Positions 1 through 12,530 of a stretch of DNA of 64,000 bases are shown here, one piece after another. Source of the stretch: Seriola aureovittata. Taxonomy: Eukaryota > Chordata > Actinopteri > Carangiformes > Carangidae. Position 1 is the first letter of the stretch. Every line of letters starts with the position of its first letter. Location: assembly GCF_021018895.1 (NCBI RefSeq), contig NC_079364.1:4983401-5047400 (forward strand), in the 5' to 3' direction. The position numbers were made by a program, and so were the translations under genes. Under the pieces are notes generated by a model. That model worked only from the letters and a program-made list of their open reading frames with translations, was not told the DNA's origin and did not search any database.

Positions 1-198
1 TCAGCACAGTGACAGTGACTCGCTCATTTTGTTTCCCTTAAATCAACATGAAATTCTTCTCTTTACACTTTTCATATGCCCAAAGAAAAAAACTAAACTC
101 AGACACACACAAGCGTTTGTAAGATTGTAAATTATAACTTGTGTGTCAGCTGAATTACTGGGGGTAGCTAACTGATCAGGTTGTCACTGACTTCACAG

Positions 199-354
199 GA
201 GAGTGAAGCTCCACCACCACCACCTCCTGCTGCTGCTCCTCCCCCTGCACCAAAAGCTGAAGAGAAATCCAAACCAGAACCTGAACCGCCCCCGAGCAGC
301 CCTCATCGCAGCAAACCACCGTCAGACTCACAGGACGACAAAGCAAGACTCAGG
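199..354 (+). CDS. slc24a1: slc24a exon: proline-rich cytoplasmic loop
   Basis: Acceptor CTTCACAG ends at 198; the donor GT is at 355. 52 codons, phase 0 in and out, starting [10 protein letters not shown] and ending DDKARLR. Low-complexity Pro/Ala/Lys/Glu sequence typical of the poorly conserved exchanger loop. The upstream reading frame continues off the window. Confidence 0.75.
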
Positions 355-3300
355 GTATGAAAAATGATTTTATCGTTGTTACCTGAGGTTAGACTGCTGT
401 TTGATCTTCTGATGTACAGCAGATATCAGCAGGTTTCAGCTTCAGGCAAACATTTAAACACCTGCAATGACAAACCGTTCTCTGTGCTCATTTTGATTAT
501 TCATCTAATTGTGTAATTATGTTGTTTGTAAATGAATTTCTTGTGTAAAGGCAGAAATGAATCCCAGAGATTCTTTCCCCTTCGAACTCGTACAGTGGAG
601 AGTTTTATCAGCTTGTCTGCAAGTAATGAAAAAGTTATTTTAAGTCTGAGGCTTTAAAATGTCTTGTATAGAGTAGTACAGGTGTTAAATTCACTTTTAG
701 AAAAAAATGATAGCGTGTGCTGTGATAAAGAGCTGAAGTGAAACCAAAACTTTGAGCTGCGTCTCTCAACAGTAGGACAGAAGCCTTTTGAAAAACTGTC
801 TAATATCATTCTTTATTCAGTATTTATGTTTGGGTTTTTTTTGCAGCCTTTAACAAACACCATTTCCCATAAGCCCTAGATATTGCAGGTTAATGCTATG
901 TTTACATCATACGGTTTAAACTGGCTGCAAATGCACCATCGCTGGCAGTTACCCCAAGGTAAAACCCAGTGTTTACACTAATACAACTGAAACGGCTCAT
1001 TTGAAAGCAGCAACATGACAAAGAAGCTAATTTACAAGGTTAGCACTTGGGCTAATCACATTGGAATATGGCGTGAAAACTCCCAGTTCAGAATAAGGGT
1101 TGTTTTTCCTGTTTTATTTCGTTCTGTTTGGGGTGTTTTTTTGTAGGAGCTGTAGTTTTTCTGTGCTCACCTGTCTGAACCAAATCCAGCTTCTCTGCTC
1201 GTTCATTCTCATTGCAAAATATAACCAGTCCACTCGACCTCCCAGGTCTCACTCCTCCAACTGTTCAAACACTGAGCCGATGAGCTGCAGCCACAACAAG
1301 GATCATCAGAAACACACCTCACTGACTGCAGAAGTGAACGTAGTCACAGCTAAAGGATCCACCGTCAGCATTTAGCATTTAGCCAGACCCAGCATGCACC
1401 TGTTGGTCACGCGGCAGGTGTGTTTGATTTGAGACACTTGCCCATGGTCGCCGGGCGGTGCATTAAATCAGCAGCTTCTTCTCTGCTGCTGCGGCTGATT
1501 TGACTCTTTTCATTTGTGCGTTCTCACACAGTGAATCATAACCTCATCATGCAGCTTTTATTTTTACTTTGACTTTAAATGTAGCAAAATCAAATACTAG
1601 AGTAAAAAAAATACTGAAACCTACAACACTGGCTCATCACAATGCAAGATGGTGGTGTCTGCAAAATGAAATGTGTTTCAATACTGTTGAGTTTTTAGCG
1701 TTAAATTGTCAAATTATCAGGTACTGAGCGCGAGCTGAAACGAAAAGTACTGGTGTTGCTATTGGTCCTGAAATGTTACCTTGAGGTTAAATGTTTCATT
1801 TCTGAATGTGTGTCCTCTGACTTGCAGGTACGCCCTGTCCTGCAGCGAGGCGGCAGCTCGGCCTCTCTCCACAACACGTCGCTACGGAGCACCATCTTCC
1901 AGCTGATGATCCACACACTGGACCCTCTGGGAGAAGGTAACAACACAGAGCCGACAACGGCTTCTGCAGTGACGAGATAAAATCTGCAGCCTGGTGGTGG
2001 AGGTGGATGTTGAAATGTATAAAGTCCCTGTGAAATTTAAAAGGTCACAGATAGAAGGTAACAGTTGTGGTTAATTTAATTTTCTGAAATGTTGTTTTTG
2101 CACCTTATAAAACAACAAAATACTGTATGTCTGAATGTCTTGCATCAAATATACCATTTAATAATAAAATGAAATTCCCCTAAAAGTAAAAAAATAAAAA
2201 ACCTAACAGCTTTGTATTTCTACAAATTAATTTACCTTTAACTTTTGGAGAACATTTTGAGACTTTGGATATTATTTAATCACAACAATGGGTAAATGAC
2301 TTTAACGTTATAACATCAGACTGTTCTGTCTTTACCGTCTACCTTGACTAGATACTGGGCTGTTGATGAGGGCTCCCACCGTCCTGGAAAAACCTGGAAA
2401 CCTTTAGACCGGTTTGACCAGTCCTGGAAAACACATGGAAAATGAAGGATATTTTCCTGAAAAACATAATGGGACAATAAATCCCTGTTAATCTAGTCCA
2501 GATTTGACAAGTTTAACTTTAGTGGTTTTTGCCAAATCTGAAAACGGGTTTCAAACAGTGTGAAAGTTAATTAACTTTAAAAAAATGGAGAAACTGTTGT
2601 GTTGATGTTAATATTGTGGCTGGTGTTGCAGCTTCGTCAAGTCTGTCCGGCAGCCTCCAGTTACGAGTGTCCACAGGAGGAGTAACAGTTAACAAATGCA
2701 TTACATATCTGCTTTTCAACTACATTACACTGTATTCTGAACATTTAGATGTTTATATACCATTAGCTGACGTTAAAGCTCTTGAAACGTTACTGAAAGA
2801 TTAATGAGTTATCTTTCTGTCAGCTAATGTTCCAGCTCTGGGATGCAGTGAAGCCGGCAGTGACTAAGCTCTGTGCTGCTCCCCCCCCCCCCCCGTCCCT
2901 TCCTGTAAGTCAGGGCTAGCGTGATGAACCGCAGCGACCTTCAGCACGTCCTCGAACTCACCAGGTTGCTGTTCCTCGCTCTCGCAGCGCTCGACCACAG
3001 CTGATCCTTAATCAGCTTTTCAATGCAGGCTAATAAAAGCTGGATAAGAGCCAGCGTGCTAGCAGACCAAGCTCTTTATCTCCATGGAACTAGTGTAGCC
3101 GTGGGCCCCGGAGCCGAGACCCCGACCGGCCTCATGCAGCTGGATTGAATGTTAAGTGTCAGCATCTTGAATGAAGCTTCCAGATAATTACACCTCTGTT
3201 GTTTTCCAGTTACATAAATTCAGTTGTGCAGCCACAGAGTATGAAGGAATCAGTAGATATCTGACAGAAGGGGAGAAGGAAGTCTGTGGTGCACCCAGGA

Positions 3301-4560
3301 TTTGTGGATCTAGGTTTGCAGATCAGTTTTAATACCACTTTCTAGTAGGGCACCCTTTGTACGGGGCTCATAAGTTTTAACTTATGGATTTATTAATGGT
3401 TAATAAGTAATTTAATAATGTTTTATTAAATCTTTAAAAGAACGACTTTGGGTAACCAGGTCTTCTCTTTCCCTGTAGCCTTTTAGTTTATCATGGTGAA
3501 GCTTCTGTTGAGCTGCAGAGCATCTGCACCAGAATTCATTTCACCAACAACCAGGGCGACATGCAAAATAATCAACAACCTATTAACATCCAGGTGCATT
3601 CTCCAGGTTTGTTGAAAGGTGTTATGGGATAATGTGGAAGTTATGGAACTAGATGGGTTGAAGGAAAACAACATAAATTCATCACAAAATACTGACAAAC
3701 CACAGGCGGCATTGAACAGCACAGACTGAGGATTTCCGTCAGTTTGAGTCGAATTGAAACTTGATACACCGACTGAAATCGTGTTGCAGCACGAGCAGCA
3801 CTGAAATGTAGATGATGCCATAATATAAAAATTTAATAAAACCCAGAATTAAAATCGTTGCTGTTGGTTTCCATCCTAGAGGCAGCCCTTAGAGGGGCTC
3901 TTAAAACCCCCGGCCCAAGGAAAGCCAGACGAGGTAAGAGCGGGCAACAAGATGTCGCCTTGCTGTTGTTTCCTGTCCTGTGTTGTTGTGATTGTACAGT
4001 CTAAACCGCGCTGCGTTCACGTGCAACCCAGACAGTCGTTTAAACCAAAGACAACAGAGAACAGCCTTTCCCACTTGATTAGTGTTCAGGTATTCACTCT
4101 GATGTGTCTCTCAATCAGAGACGTCCTTTAACGGTGATGTCAGAGGGGAGGGGTCAGTGCAGAGGAAAGGTAAGACATGTTTGTGTCTTATCTGTTTCCC
4201 AGTCTGTTGTCGTGGTGATGCTCAGTCCAGTTTGCTTCTGTCTCAGAAATGCTTCTGAACTGATTTTGGATGGTTGCATGTTTATTTGAGATGGTGGTTT
4301 CATGTTTGTGTGTTTGTATCCAGTTTTTTCTGTGTGGTTGTGAAGATCACTGACCTTTTTCACACACTGGCTGTTTGGAAAACTTTGTGTAAAAATCACA
4401 CAAACGAGTCTCCAAGAAGGATTCAAGTGCATCCTTCCATATGATTGTTTTACTTGTTGCATTTATTAGCACAATCTAAAATACAGGGCAAATAGAGAGA
4501 AGAACTGAACACTGCTTTGTTTCCCTTCCATATTCATCAATAAAAACTGAACTGTGTGTG

Positions 4561-4596
<36 letters not shown>

Positions 4597-7500
4597 GTCT
4601 TCACACAAATTGTCATTCCCCTCAGAGGAAAAAATAGAAACACTGAATACAAGAATCTGGAGGGATGCAGGGTTATATTTGGGGGTGAGTTACTGAGTTA
4701 CTCTGTGCCAGTGTCTTACCAAATGGCCAGTGTGTGGGTATAAGGTCAAAGGCATGCTGACTCAGTGGCGCTCAGTGGAAGACGTTCAGTATATCTCGGG
4801 TCTCACATGTGATTTGTATGAGCCGTCCTTCTCTTAATTTCAGCAAAGAACAAAGTAAAGCCTCTGAACATCCCGGTCACGGGCAAATTACAGAGCAAGT
4901 CACAGCAGCGACACGCTGAAGGTGAGTTTAACACCTTAACTTACAAGGTACAATCTGACATTTTAATAAAAGCTCACAGCCCGACAAGGAGATTGATATC
5001 AGCTTCACAAGTGCGTTAGCCTAGCTTAGCACAGAGACTGGAAGTAGGTGGAAACTGTGACTGATTGGTGGCATTTTTGGATCATATTGTAAGATATATT
5101 ATTCAAAAATTTCTGCGCTGGAGATGCAGCATCCATAAGAGGCTGGTTGTCTTCCTGTGGATGGTCGGAGATGGTTTGGGGTTGAAGGAGGTTGCTCTCC
5201 ACAATCAGCAGAGCCTCTCGGTCTGTGTGTTCGTGCGTCAGTGTGGAGTAATGAGGTGCTTCAGAGTCTGAGGTGCAGAGCAAAGTGAGGCTGCGGGGCG
5301 TCTGGAGAGGCCTCAACGAGCCCGAACCAATCAGCCCGAGGATTAACATGCAGATGGGACACTGTGTGTGTGTGTGTGAATCGCTTTTCCTCCATGTCTG
5401 AAGCATGTTTATCTCCAAACACTCCAATCTCTCCCACTGGCTCTTCATAGCAGCCCACACAGCATAATAAGTCCGTCAGCTTTTCATTACAATTTTGATT
5501 TGTTTAGTGTCAAAGTGTAAAATAAACGGTTCTGTTAAAAAACAATGAGGTTAGTGCTAAAACTGTGTGTGAGCAGAATTTAGAGCAGTTTAAAGGAACC
5601 TGTTTGATAGTAACGATTTATAAGGATTAACTGGTGAATTAATGACTGCATTATTAAAGAAGAAAGAGAATAAGAATAAACTTAAAGTTGTGATGCTATA
5701 TGCTATATACATATATGAATATAATAGAGAACAAACATCAGAGACAGAATGAGGAGGTTAAACAGCAGCCAGCACACTAATAAAAGATTGTTAAAGTAAA
5801 CAAGAGACGCCCAAAAACGTCAAAAAACAATGAATAAATGATATTTTAAAAATAAACATCAATAAGTCAATGAAAGCTTCAAATCATTAAATGGTCGATT
5901 GGAGCCGATGTGGTTCCCTGTGTTAGTTTTAGTCAGAAACTGTTTGAACTTTGATGAGTGAGTAGATGAACGAGTTCATAACAGGCTCTCATCGCTCTGT
6001 GTCTTCCCGCTCTTTCTCCAGATGGTGATCAGAAGCCAAAGTCCGAGCAGGCCGCTGCTGCTGATCCACCAGGGGGCGCTGCAGCCGAGCCGTCCACCTC
6101 ACAGCCTCCAAAGACAGAGGAGACGACTGAGAAGACGTCGGACCAGCCGGACGAGTCCAAGGTACGATGATTTCGACTCACTCTGCCCTCTCCTATAAAC
6201 GGCAGGGACAGACATGGACCCTTTTAAACTTTTAATACCTCCATTATCACGCCTACTGTAAGAACTGTTTCACATCATTTCCATCAGTTTTTCATCTCAA
6301 GACCAAAGTGCAAACCGTGTTTCTCTGACCCCTAGACATGTACATAATCTGTAATGACTTCATGCTCCCATACTACGACCTGGCTTGTTGGTCATCGAAG
6401 GACAAACAACAAATTATACAAATTAATATGTGTCATAGGGACGTAACCAAATATGAAGAGTTAAGGCCCTCTGAACACAACGTCCATATTTGTGTATTAA
6501 TATTGTTGTTTCCTAATCTATAGAATCAGACTTTTTCTTCTGTGGAGGAAATAAACAAAAAATAAACCAACTTTATTTTCATCTGTGCATCCTGCCATTA
6601 CTTACACAACTTCCAGTTTTTAAAGGAAAATGATGAAGCACGGCTGAATGAGGTTCTATATGGACCAGGCTCGAGCGCTGCAGTCCTGGGGCGGTTTCAC
6701 AAAGACACACTTTGACTGTGTCGTGGATATAACAAAAAGTTCAGTTCAATACTTCATATAAACGTCTGAATTCATCTGTTGCACAAAGCGGTTAAGTTCT
6801 TGCTTTTTTTTAAAAGCCAGACTGTGGTACAATGAATTCTGGGTAAATTAAGATTTTTTTTTCAAAATAACTGACTGGCTGGCCGAGGAACTGCATCCAA
6901 CCGCTCAGCTCCTTTTACCCTCAGCAGAAAATGTTTGTTTTACTTTGAAATTCAGTGAAAAGTGAAACAATAAAAAAAATCTGAGTATCTGATTTCTAAA
7001 AACTCTTTCCCTTCTCATTTCTCTCTCCAGAACAATGTTAACAAACCACAAATAATGAGCCATATTTTCCTGTTTTTTTTTTGTTGTTGGGTGGAACTGG
7101 TCAGTGCAGATGTCATTGACTGTTGCCGTGGTAACATTGGTCTTAGGCCTGAGTTAGTCTGGCGGTTAGGTGTCTAATGTTTTTGGCTTAAAATGAGTCA
7201 GTCTTTGTTTTTGTGACTGTCTGTTTCACTCGTGTGTTTCCTCTCCCGCAGGCGGCAGCAGCAGCTGGAGGATCCGACGGCTCAGGGGGCAGCGATGAAG
7301 ACGAGAGCGATGGCGAGGAAAGCAGCGACTCTGGTGAGGGTGAAGGCGATAACGATGAGGATGATGATGACGGAAACAAGGAGGAAGAGGAGAAGGAGGA
7401 AGCAGAGGAGGAGAATGAGCCGTTGTCTTTGGAGTGGCCGGAAACCAGACGGAAGCAGGCGACCTACCTGTTCCTGCTGCCCATCGTGTTCCCGCTGTGG

Positions 7501-10070
7501 CTCACGCTGCCCGACGTCCGCAACCTGGTGAGTACGAACGGCCCTCAGAGACACTGTTAAACCTTCACTCTGCTGTCATGGAAACAGCAGCAGTCATTAG
7601 ACCAGTGCAGGTGTTCAGCTGGATCCAGGTGGTTCCACTGGGTTAAACTACAACTGGTGTGAAACCGTATTCCCAGTAGCTTTAATAAGAAAAATGTCTT
7701 TTACAAGATTCATTTCACCCAAATAAATGGTTCAATTTTCATTATTAATCTGCTGATATCATCATTGAATGTATATAATGAAAATATATTATATCTATAA
7801 TAAGAACATTATTGTCCACAATGTGAATAAGTGTGTATAATAATTAGCACTCTTTACACATCTGGATCCAAATCTGTTTCCAGATGTTTACATGTCAAGT
7901 CAGTAACAGTTTTTCTCTGAACATCTGATGTGATCTTCTTTTATATTTTCCAGGCGTCCAGGAGATATTTTGTCATGACGTTTATCGGCTCCATCCTGTG
8001 GATCGGAGTTTTCTCCTACTTGATGGTGTGGTGGGCTCATCAGGTCGGTTCACACGTCACACTTTTAAAAACAGCACCAGTCGTATACAACTCCTGCACT
8101 TAAAGGAAAAAATTCAACAGTTTTGGAAATTTACTTTATTTTCTTTAGTATCTGTACAATTAATATGGAGCTACAGGCAGAGACGAGTTAGCCTAGCTTA
8201 GCATAAAGACTGGAAATGGGGAAATCTGCCCACCAGCAGCTCTAAAGCCACTAATTAAGACGTTATATTTTGTTTGTGTTTAAAAATGGACGTTGTAGTT
8301 TTATGGAGTCTGCAAACTTAGAGTGGCTATCTATGGACAAATTTAAGATTGATTGATTTTTTTAAAATGGATTTAACTCACTTATGAATATTCAGAATAA
8401 ACAGCAATGAATTCATGTGTTGTTTTAAAGTCACACTGAGGACGTGGCCGTGTGTCTCTGATTCTGTCGTTCTGAGTTCTGAGAAATTTCTGATGTCATG
8501 ATTTACCAGTTGAACGATTTTGGTCGAACTGACACCTGTCTTCATCTTTTCCTGTGCGCAGGTGGGTGAGACCATCGGCATCTCAGAGGAAATCATGGGC
8601 CTGACCATCCTGGCGGCCGGGACGTCCATCCCTGACCTGATCACCAGTGTGATCGTGGCCCGGAAAGGTCTGGGGGACATGGCGGTGTCCAGCTCAGTGG
8701 GCAGTAACATCTTTGACATCACTGTAGGGTGAGTGACCGGAGAACCCTTTCTCTACCAGATATAATGGAATGAAAAACACTTGAGGGAATCACCTGTACC
8801 TTTCTACAGCAGCTCATTCAGTGTAACTGAAGTATATTTCACAGTCTTGTTATACTCAGCATTCCCCCAGTCTTTTTTCACACTTATTTTCCCCCCACTT
8901 CTGATCATATGGAGAGGCAAGTGAACCTTTTTTTTTCTTGCACCTGGGAGAAGTTGCAGGAAGAAGCATAAAAGTTTAAAATAAAAAATAAATCAAAAAA
9001 TGAAAATAATAAGTTAAATAAGTCAATAAATATAATGGAATTTTTGAAACCCACTGACACTACTCATTACATGGGCTTTGTAGCTTACTTCCTAAAGCGT
9101 CTCTTGCACAAAGACCTATATTTCTTGCCAATAGAAAGATATGACAGTAATGTTACATAACTGGGTAACACATAATGTATGTACCTTGTGTTTACAGTAC
9201 ATGGAGAAATTAAAAATCACCTGGAAAAACATGAGTGCGTTTAGTCACATTTAGTCTGGTGTAGTGGTGCAGTTCAGCCTCTTTTACTTTACTTGCCTCT
9301 CAGGGTTTTCCTTATGATATGATGATGATGTGCTACCTTCAACAAAACTCAACACTTCCTGATGTTTTTCTTTTCACATTAAAAGCCTAAAGGCTGAGAG
9401 ACTTTTAATGCAGAAATTCTGGAGGAAGTGTTTAGTTTTAATGTTTTTCGTGGGAAAAGTCACCTGATTTGACTCTCGGTGCACTGACAGAATTATTGCT
9501 GTGAAAATGGACAATATATTGAATATTTCAAGACAACAGGAAAACACTGATTTAAGTTCCCACTTTCTATGTTCAAAAACTATGGAAGTGTTTGAATTTC
9601 CTGCTTAACTTTAGTTCTCAGCTGCATTCGAAATGGTTTGTTAGGTTGTTTTTTTTCTCTTTGTTCGTTTCAAACTGACCTGAAACATGTATTTATGAGC
9701 TACTTCTCACTCCCCAGCTGCATATTTACTGCATAATATTGTAATATTTTCCTTAGTTTGCACTGGTCTGTAAACTGTATATGAACTTGACAGAAACACA
9801 TCTATCCTCTCTGGTTCCAGCCTGCCGGTCCCCTGGCTCATTTACACTCTGCTGAACAACGGCAAGCCGGTAACCGTCAGCTCCAATGGCCTGTTCTGCG
9901 CCATTGTGCTGCTCTTCCTCATGCTCATCTTCGTCATCGTTTCAATCGCTGTCTGTCGCTGGAAGATGAGCCGAATGTTGGGCCTCACCATGTTCGTACT
10001 GTACTTTGTGTTCCTCGTCCTCAGCGTCCTGCTGGAGGATCGCATCCTCATCTGCCCGGTCTCAATCTGA
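199..10070 (+). CDS. slc24a1: K+-dependent Na+/Ca2+ exchanger (NCKX, SLC24 family), 3' half of gene, nine coding exons
   Basis: Plasma-membrane exchanger; the family moves Na+ in and Ca2+ plus K+ out. Coding exons, all with AG/GT borders and matching phases: 199-354, 1828-1936, 3880-3933, 4119-4169, 4844-4921, 6022-6161, 7252-7527, 7954-8043, 8562-8728 and last 9821-10070 (4119-4169 is the least certain, leaving nine firm ones). The first six encode a Pro-, Lys- and Gln-rich cytoplasmic loop containing a conserved stretch with the motif [11 protein letters not shown]. Exon 7252-7527 has a Glu/Asp run, then [10 protein letters not shown] and the start of the C-terminal membrane cluster. Exon 8562-8728 is the alpha-2 ion-binding repeat with [10 protein letters not shown], whose Asp is the family's cation-binding carboxylate. 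The protein ends in CPVSI. The N-terminal signal region and alpha-1 repeat are off the left edge. The wording around [20 protein letters not shown] and the acidic loop favour slc24a1 (rod type), but slc24a2 is not excluded. Family certain; paralogue about 60%. Confidence 0.93.
1828..1936 (+). CDS. slc24a1: slc24a exon: conserved loop segment before the variable region
   Basis: Acceptor ACTTGCAG, donor GTAACA. Encodes [16 protein letters not shown] and then [14 protein letters not shown], a stretch conserved in NCKX1/NCKX2. Enters in phase 0 and leaves in phase 1, matching both neighbours. Confidence 0.9.
2881..2894. repeat. poly(C) run
   Basis: Uninterrupted C tract of about 14 bases inside an exchanger intron; a likely length-variable site. 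Confidence 0.9.
3880..3933 (+). CDS. slc24a1: slc24a exon: short basic loop exon
   Basis: Acceptor CATCCTAG, donor GTAAGA, 54 nt, phase 1 in and out. Encodes [17 protein letters not shown] after the split Glu codon. A symmetric cassette exon of the kind that is alternatively used in the NCKX loop. Confidence 0.8.
4119..4169 (+). CDS. slc24a1: slc24a candidate cassette exon
   Basis: Acceptor CTCAATCAG, donor GTAAGA, 51 nt, open in phase 1 and leaving in phase 1, so it could be included or skipped without breaking frame. Encodes [17 protein letters not shown]. No remembered family match; supported only by splice sites and phase. Confidence 0.5.
4553..4594. repeat. TG/TA microsatellite
   Basis: A short (TG)n run passes into about 14 TA dinucleotides inside an exchanger intron. 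Confidence 0.9.
4844..4921 (+). CDS. slc24a1: slc24a exon: basic loop exon
   Basis: Acceptor TTAATTTCAG, donor GTGAGT, 78 nt, phase 1 in and out. Encodes [18 protein letters not shown] and a Gln/His-rich end. Again a symmetric exon that could be skipped in frame. Confidence 0.8.
5010..5055 (+). repeat. Fragment of the same GCCTAGCTTAGC repeat
   Basis: GTTAGCCTAGCTTAGCACAG then AGACTGGAAGTAGG, matching the core of the copy at 8100-8290. Truncated on both sides. Confidence 0.55.
6022..6161 (+). CDS. slc24a1: slc24a exon: Glu/Lys/Pro loop
   Basis: Acceptor TTTCTCCAG, donor GTACGA, 140 nt, phase 1 in, phase 0 out. Encodes [17 protein letters not shown], then a Ser/Thr/Glu/Lys-rich stretch ending PDESK. 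Compositionally a continuation of the disordered cytoplasmic loop. Confidence 0.85.
7252..7527 (+). CDS. slc24a1: slc24a exon: acidic run and first helix of the C-terminal membrane cluster
   Basis: Acceptor TCTCCCGCAG, donor GTGAGT, 92 codons. Ala/Gly start, about 45 residues dominated by Asp/Glu, then [18 protein letters not shown] and [16 protein letters not shown], the highly conserved entry into the second membrane domain. The acidic run is the chief reason for preferring NCKX1 over NCKX2. Confidence 0.95.
7954..8043 (+). CDS. slc24a1: slc24a exon: membrane helix
   Basis: Acceptor TATTTTCCAG, donor GTCGGT, 30 codons, phase 0 on both sides. Encodes a hydrophobic helix ending [11 protein letters not shown], a near-invariant NCKX sequence. 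Confidence 0.96.
8100..8290 (+). repeat. Dispersed fish repeat (GCCTAGCTTAGCATAAAGAC family)
   Basis: Contains the words GTTAGCCTAGCTTAGCATAA and AGACTGGAAATGGGG followed by a CTCTAAAGCCACTAATTAA segment. I recognise this as a dispersed element common in teleost introns. A shorter relative with the same GCCTAGCTTAGC core lies at about 5018-5050 in the same gene. End points are approximate. Confidence 0.6.
8562..8728 (+). CDS. slc24a1: slc24a exon: alpha-2 repeat (ion-binding site)
   Basis: Acceptor TGTGCGCAG, donor GTGAGT, 167 nt. Encodes [20 protein letters not shown], then [16 protein letters not shown] and [13 protein letters not shown]. This is the family's second alpha repeat and appears fully intact, with no frameshift or missing key residue. 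Confidence 0.98.
9821..10070 (+). CDS. slc24a1: slc24a last coding exon
   Basis: Acceptor TGGTTCCAG, completes the split Gly codon, encodes [34 protein letters not shown] and two further helices, and ends [12 protein letters not shown] with TGA at 10068-10070. Confidence 0.97.
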
Positions 10071-11800
10071 GCTGAACGAGGGATCGAGGAGGAGAGCGAA
10101 CAGCGCCGGCTGTACATGACTTAGTACGTCCAGACAGGATCTGTACTGTACGTAGGATGTGTTAGATATTACCAAGCCCGATGTCAAAAGGCTGACCTGG
10201 ATCAGAGTAGACACAGAGTAGAAACACATAACTAAACGAGCAGTGATGTTAAAGGAAAAATCCACCCTCAGCACAGCTTCCCACAACTAGTCTGTGATCT
10301 TTATAATTTTCCAGCAGCTACTTTGTGGTAACTTTGTGTCATATTCTATAACTACAAGCATTATAAATGTGCACGTACAAACTATTGACTTTCTACTATA
10401 CAGGAAGGAGTGAACGAGGAAAGGATTTTGGACACTGTCCTGGTGTGCATAATTATCCAGAATGCATTTCTGCAGAGAGGGGGTCTGAACTGTGTCACGT
10501 GCACAGAGGTGATGAGTCTTGATGAGAAAAATGTGCTTATTCTCATTCACTTTATCAGGAAATTGTAAATATGCAGACGTTGGTTTCAGGCTCAAATCCT
10601 CGTCACCACATTATTTCACTCTGTCTGATGTGCACCTGTTGTTTTCTATGTAAGCCTTTTTACACGGCTCAGCAGCTGCTACCAGAGTCGGGGGGGTGAA
10701 CATACGTAATAGGCCTTGGAGTTACTTAAGAGAATTTGGCTGAACCAAACTTTCAAATCCAAGAAAACACATACAAACTAAATTTGAGCAGAAACAGCAG
10801 TTTTACATATATCACGTATCAAATCAATATGAATTTTGTTGGAAAAATCATCTGTATTATCATCCTGTACGAGCAAGAATCTATGTAATTATGTTTAGGG
10901 TGCAAAAGAAAATTAACAGTGTTCCTCCTTAGTTTTACTAAAATGTAACTTGTACCCGCAGTGAATTTGTCTTTGTCCTGTACCTGTGTGTGTGCGAACT
11001 TGTCCTTACAACTTTTCTACAATTTATTTCTCCTTATAAGACTTTTGAATTTGGGTGTAAAATCATAGCTGTAGAGGAAACCCCTGTTTTTTGATTTTGG
11101 GGATTTCTGGCACAAAAACACAAATTGTAGTTTCAGATTGCTGAGACATTTTCTAACTTCATTGTAGCTGCTGGAAATATGTGGACACGATCTCACTTCG
11201 TCTGTAGCTGGTCAGAAAATATAAATATACACCAAACAATAAAATGGTATCACAGATGCAAAATACAACACATCTCCACTGACTGTTTCAGTTAGCAGTG
11301 TCTAACTGTTGTTGGATTTTTCCTTTTCATATTGTGAGCATAATGCTTCTGGAGCATCCCTGAGGTGACTTTAATAGATTAATTAAATACATGATTTCCG
11401 TTCCCGCAGTGACAGTGCAGATTCACTGCGCAGTGATATAAAATCAGTGGATGCAACTTCAGTTTTGTATGTTCAGTATTTTATGAACTGTATCCCTAAA
11501 ACTGTTGTTCCGTATTCAACCATTCAAAATAGTGTTTGTTCATGTTCAGTGTGTAAAAGAGAGTTTTTGTGTGAAACAGTACTTTGTTGCGTCGACATAA
11601 CTGTGGTGGAGAGAAACAGTGATTTGTATGTGTGTCAGGTAAACGTGTATCAGACAGGTGTCACATTGTCAGCTGTTAGTGTCTCGTTAAATGCTCTTGT
11701 TGGATTGAAGTGGATGCAAACGTGTATTATTGATAGGAAAACTGTCAATATTTCAGATTAAAATTCCTTGCTGCAATAAATTATTTTTTTAACAGTGAGC
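10071..11800 (+). other. slc24a 3' untranslated region (inferred)
   Basis: AT-rich sequence without a credible coding exon follows the stop codon. Canonical AATAAA signals lie at 11238-11243 and 11775-11780. The second falls about 60 bp before the first recognisable copy of the tandem array, so the transcript end and the array nearly touch. A 104-codon open frame at 11447-11761 has no recognisable domain and is treated as chance. Confidence 0.6.
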
Positions 11801-11839
11801 TGGACTTCTGTGGTTATTTACATCACAAAATAAAAAGTT

Positions 11840-12240
11840 GACTTACTATGACATTTTTTATGATTTCTATGCTATGAAAATGACTTTAATGCCTTACTAG
11901 ACTATGACTTATTATGCCTTACTATGCTATGTTGTCTTCATGACTTTTTATTCCTTACTATAATATGACATTTTTATACCTCACCATACTACGTCGTATT
12001 AATGACTTTTTATGCCTTACGATACTATGTCATTTTTGTGACTTTTTATGCCTTACTGTTCTATGGAATTTTAAGGAGTTGTTATGCCTTATTATATTAT
12101 GTCATTTATATGAATTTTTATGCCTTACTACACTATATTTTTATGACTTTCTGTGCCTTACTATACAATGTCATATTAATAACTTTTTATGTCTTACTAT
12201 ACTTATACATTTTTATACCTTAGTATACGTTTATCTATAA
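11840..12240 (+). repeat. Degenerate left edge of the array
   Basis: Copies here are still readable (GCCTTACTA, CTATGAC, TTTTTATG) but differ from one another at many positions. They also use spacers such as GACATTTTTATACCTCACC and GTCGTATTAATGAC that are rare inside the array. Reads as the oldest, least homogenised end. Confidence 0.85.
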
Positions 12241-12530
12241 GATAAAGAAAAAAGTCGTGGTGTGAAGAGCAGTGATGGCTGGCATTAGGGGAGTGACTCT
12301 GGGACGCCAGTGATCACTGTCTAGCCTCCTGGAGGTGTCGTGGGACCAACTAGACGAAACACTGGTGAAAGGAGGTTCCCACCCGATGACCCCAAAGACA
12401 TGTTAGTTATCACTGCTCATTAGTCTGTATAATTAATAGTTATCATAGGACATGTTAAGCGTAGGGAGCTATTCACTGAGTCTGGTCCATTTTCTGTAGC
12501 ACAAGTTTCTTGTGTTTATCTTAAATAAAT
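12241..12530. mobile_element. Unclassified ~290-bp insert within the array edge
   Basis: Balanced-composition, non-repetitive sequence between two decayed blocks of array units, containing GTCTAGCCTCCTGGAGGTGT and ending near an AAATAAATACTATGTC junction. The AATAAA near its right end would fit the tail of a transcribed element read on the plus strand. I saw no clean terminal repeats or target duplication, so only 'insert of unknown type' is supported. Confidence 0.5.

Noticed and set aside
2616..2804. Possible extra exchanger exon after a GTTGCAG acceptor
   Set aside because: No family similarity and no suitable donor in the needed phase.
7188..7554. Overlapping open frames on both strands at the acidic exon
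   Set aside because: Shadows of the real exchanger exon 7252-7527, caused by its GA-rich codons.
11447..11761. 104-codon open frame in the exchanger 3' UTR
   Set aside because: Ends just before the last AATAAA, with no domain and AT-rich, UTR-like composition.
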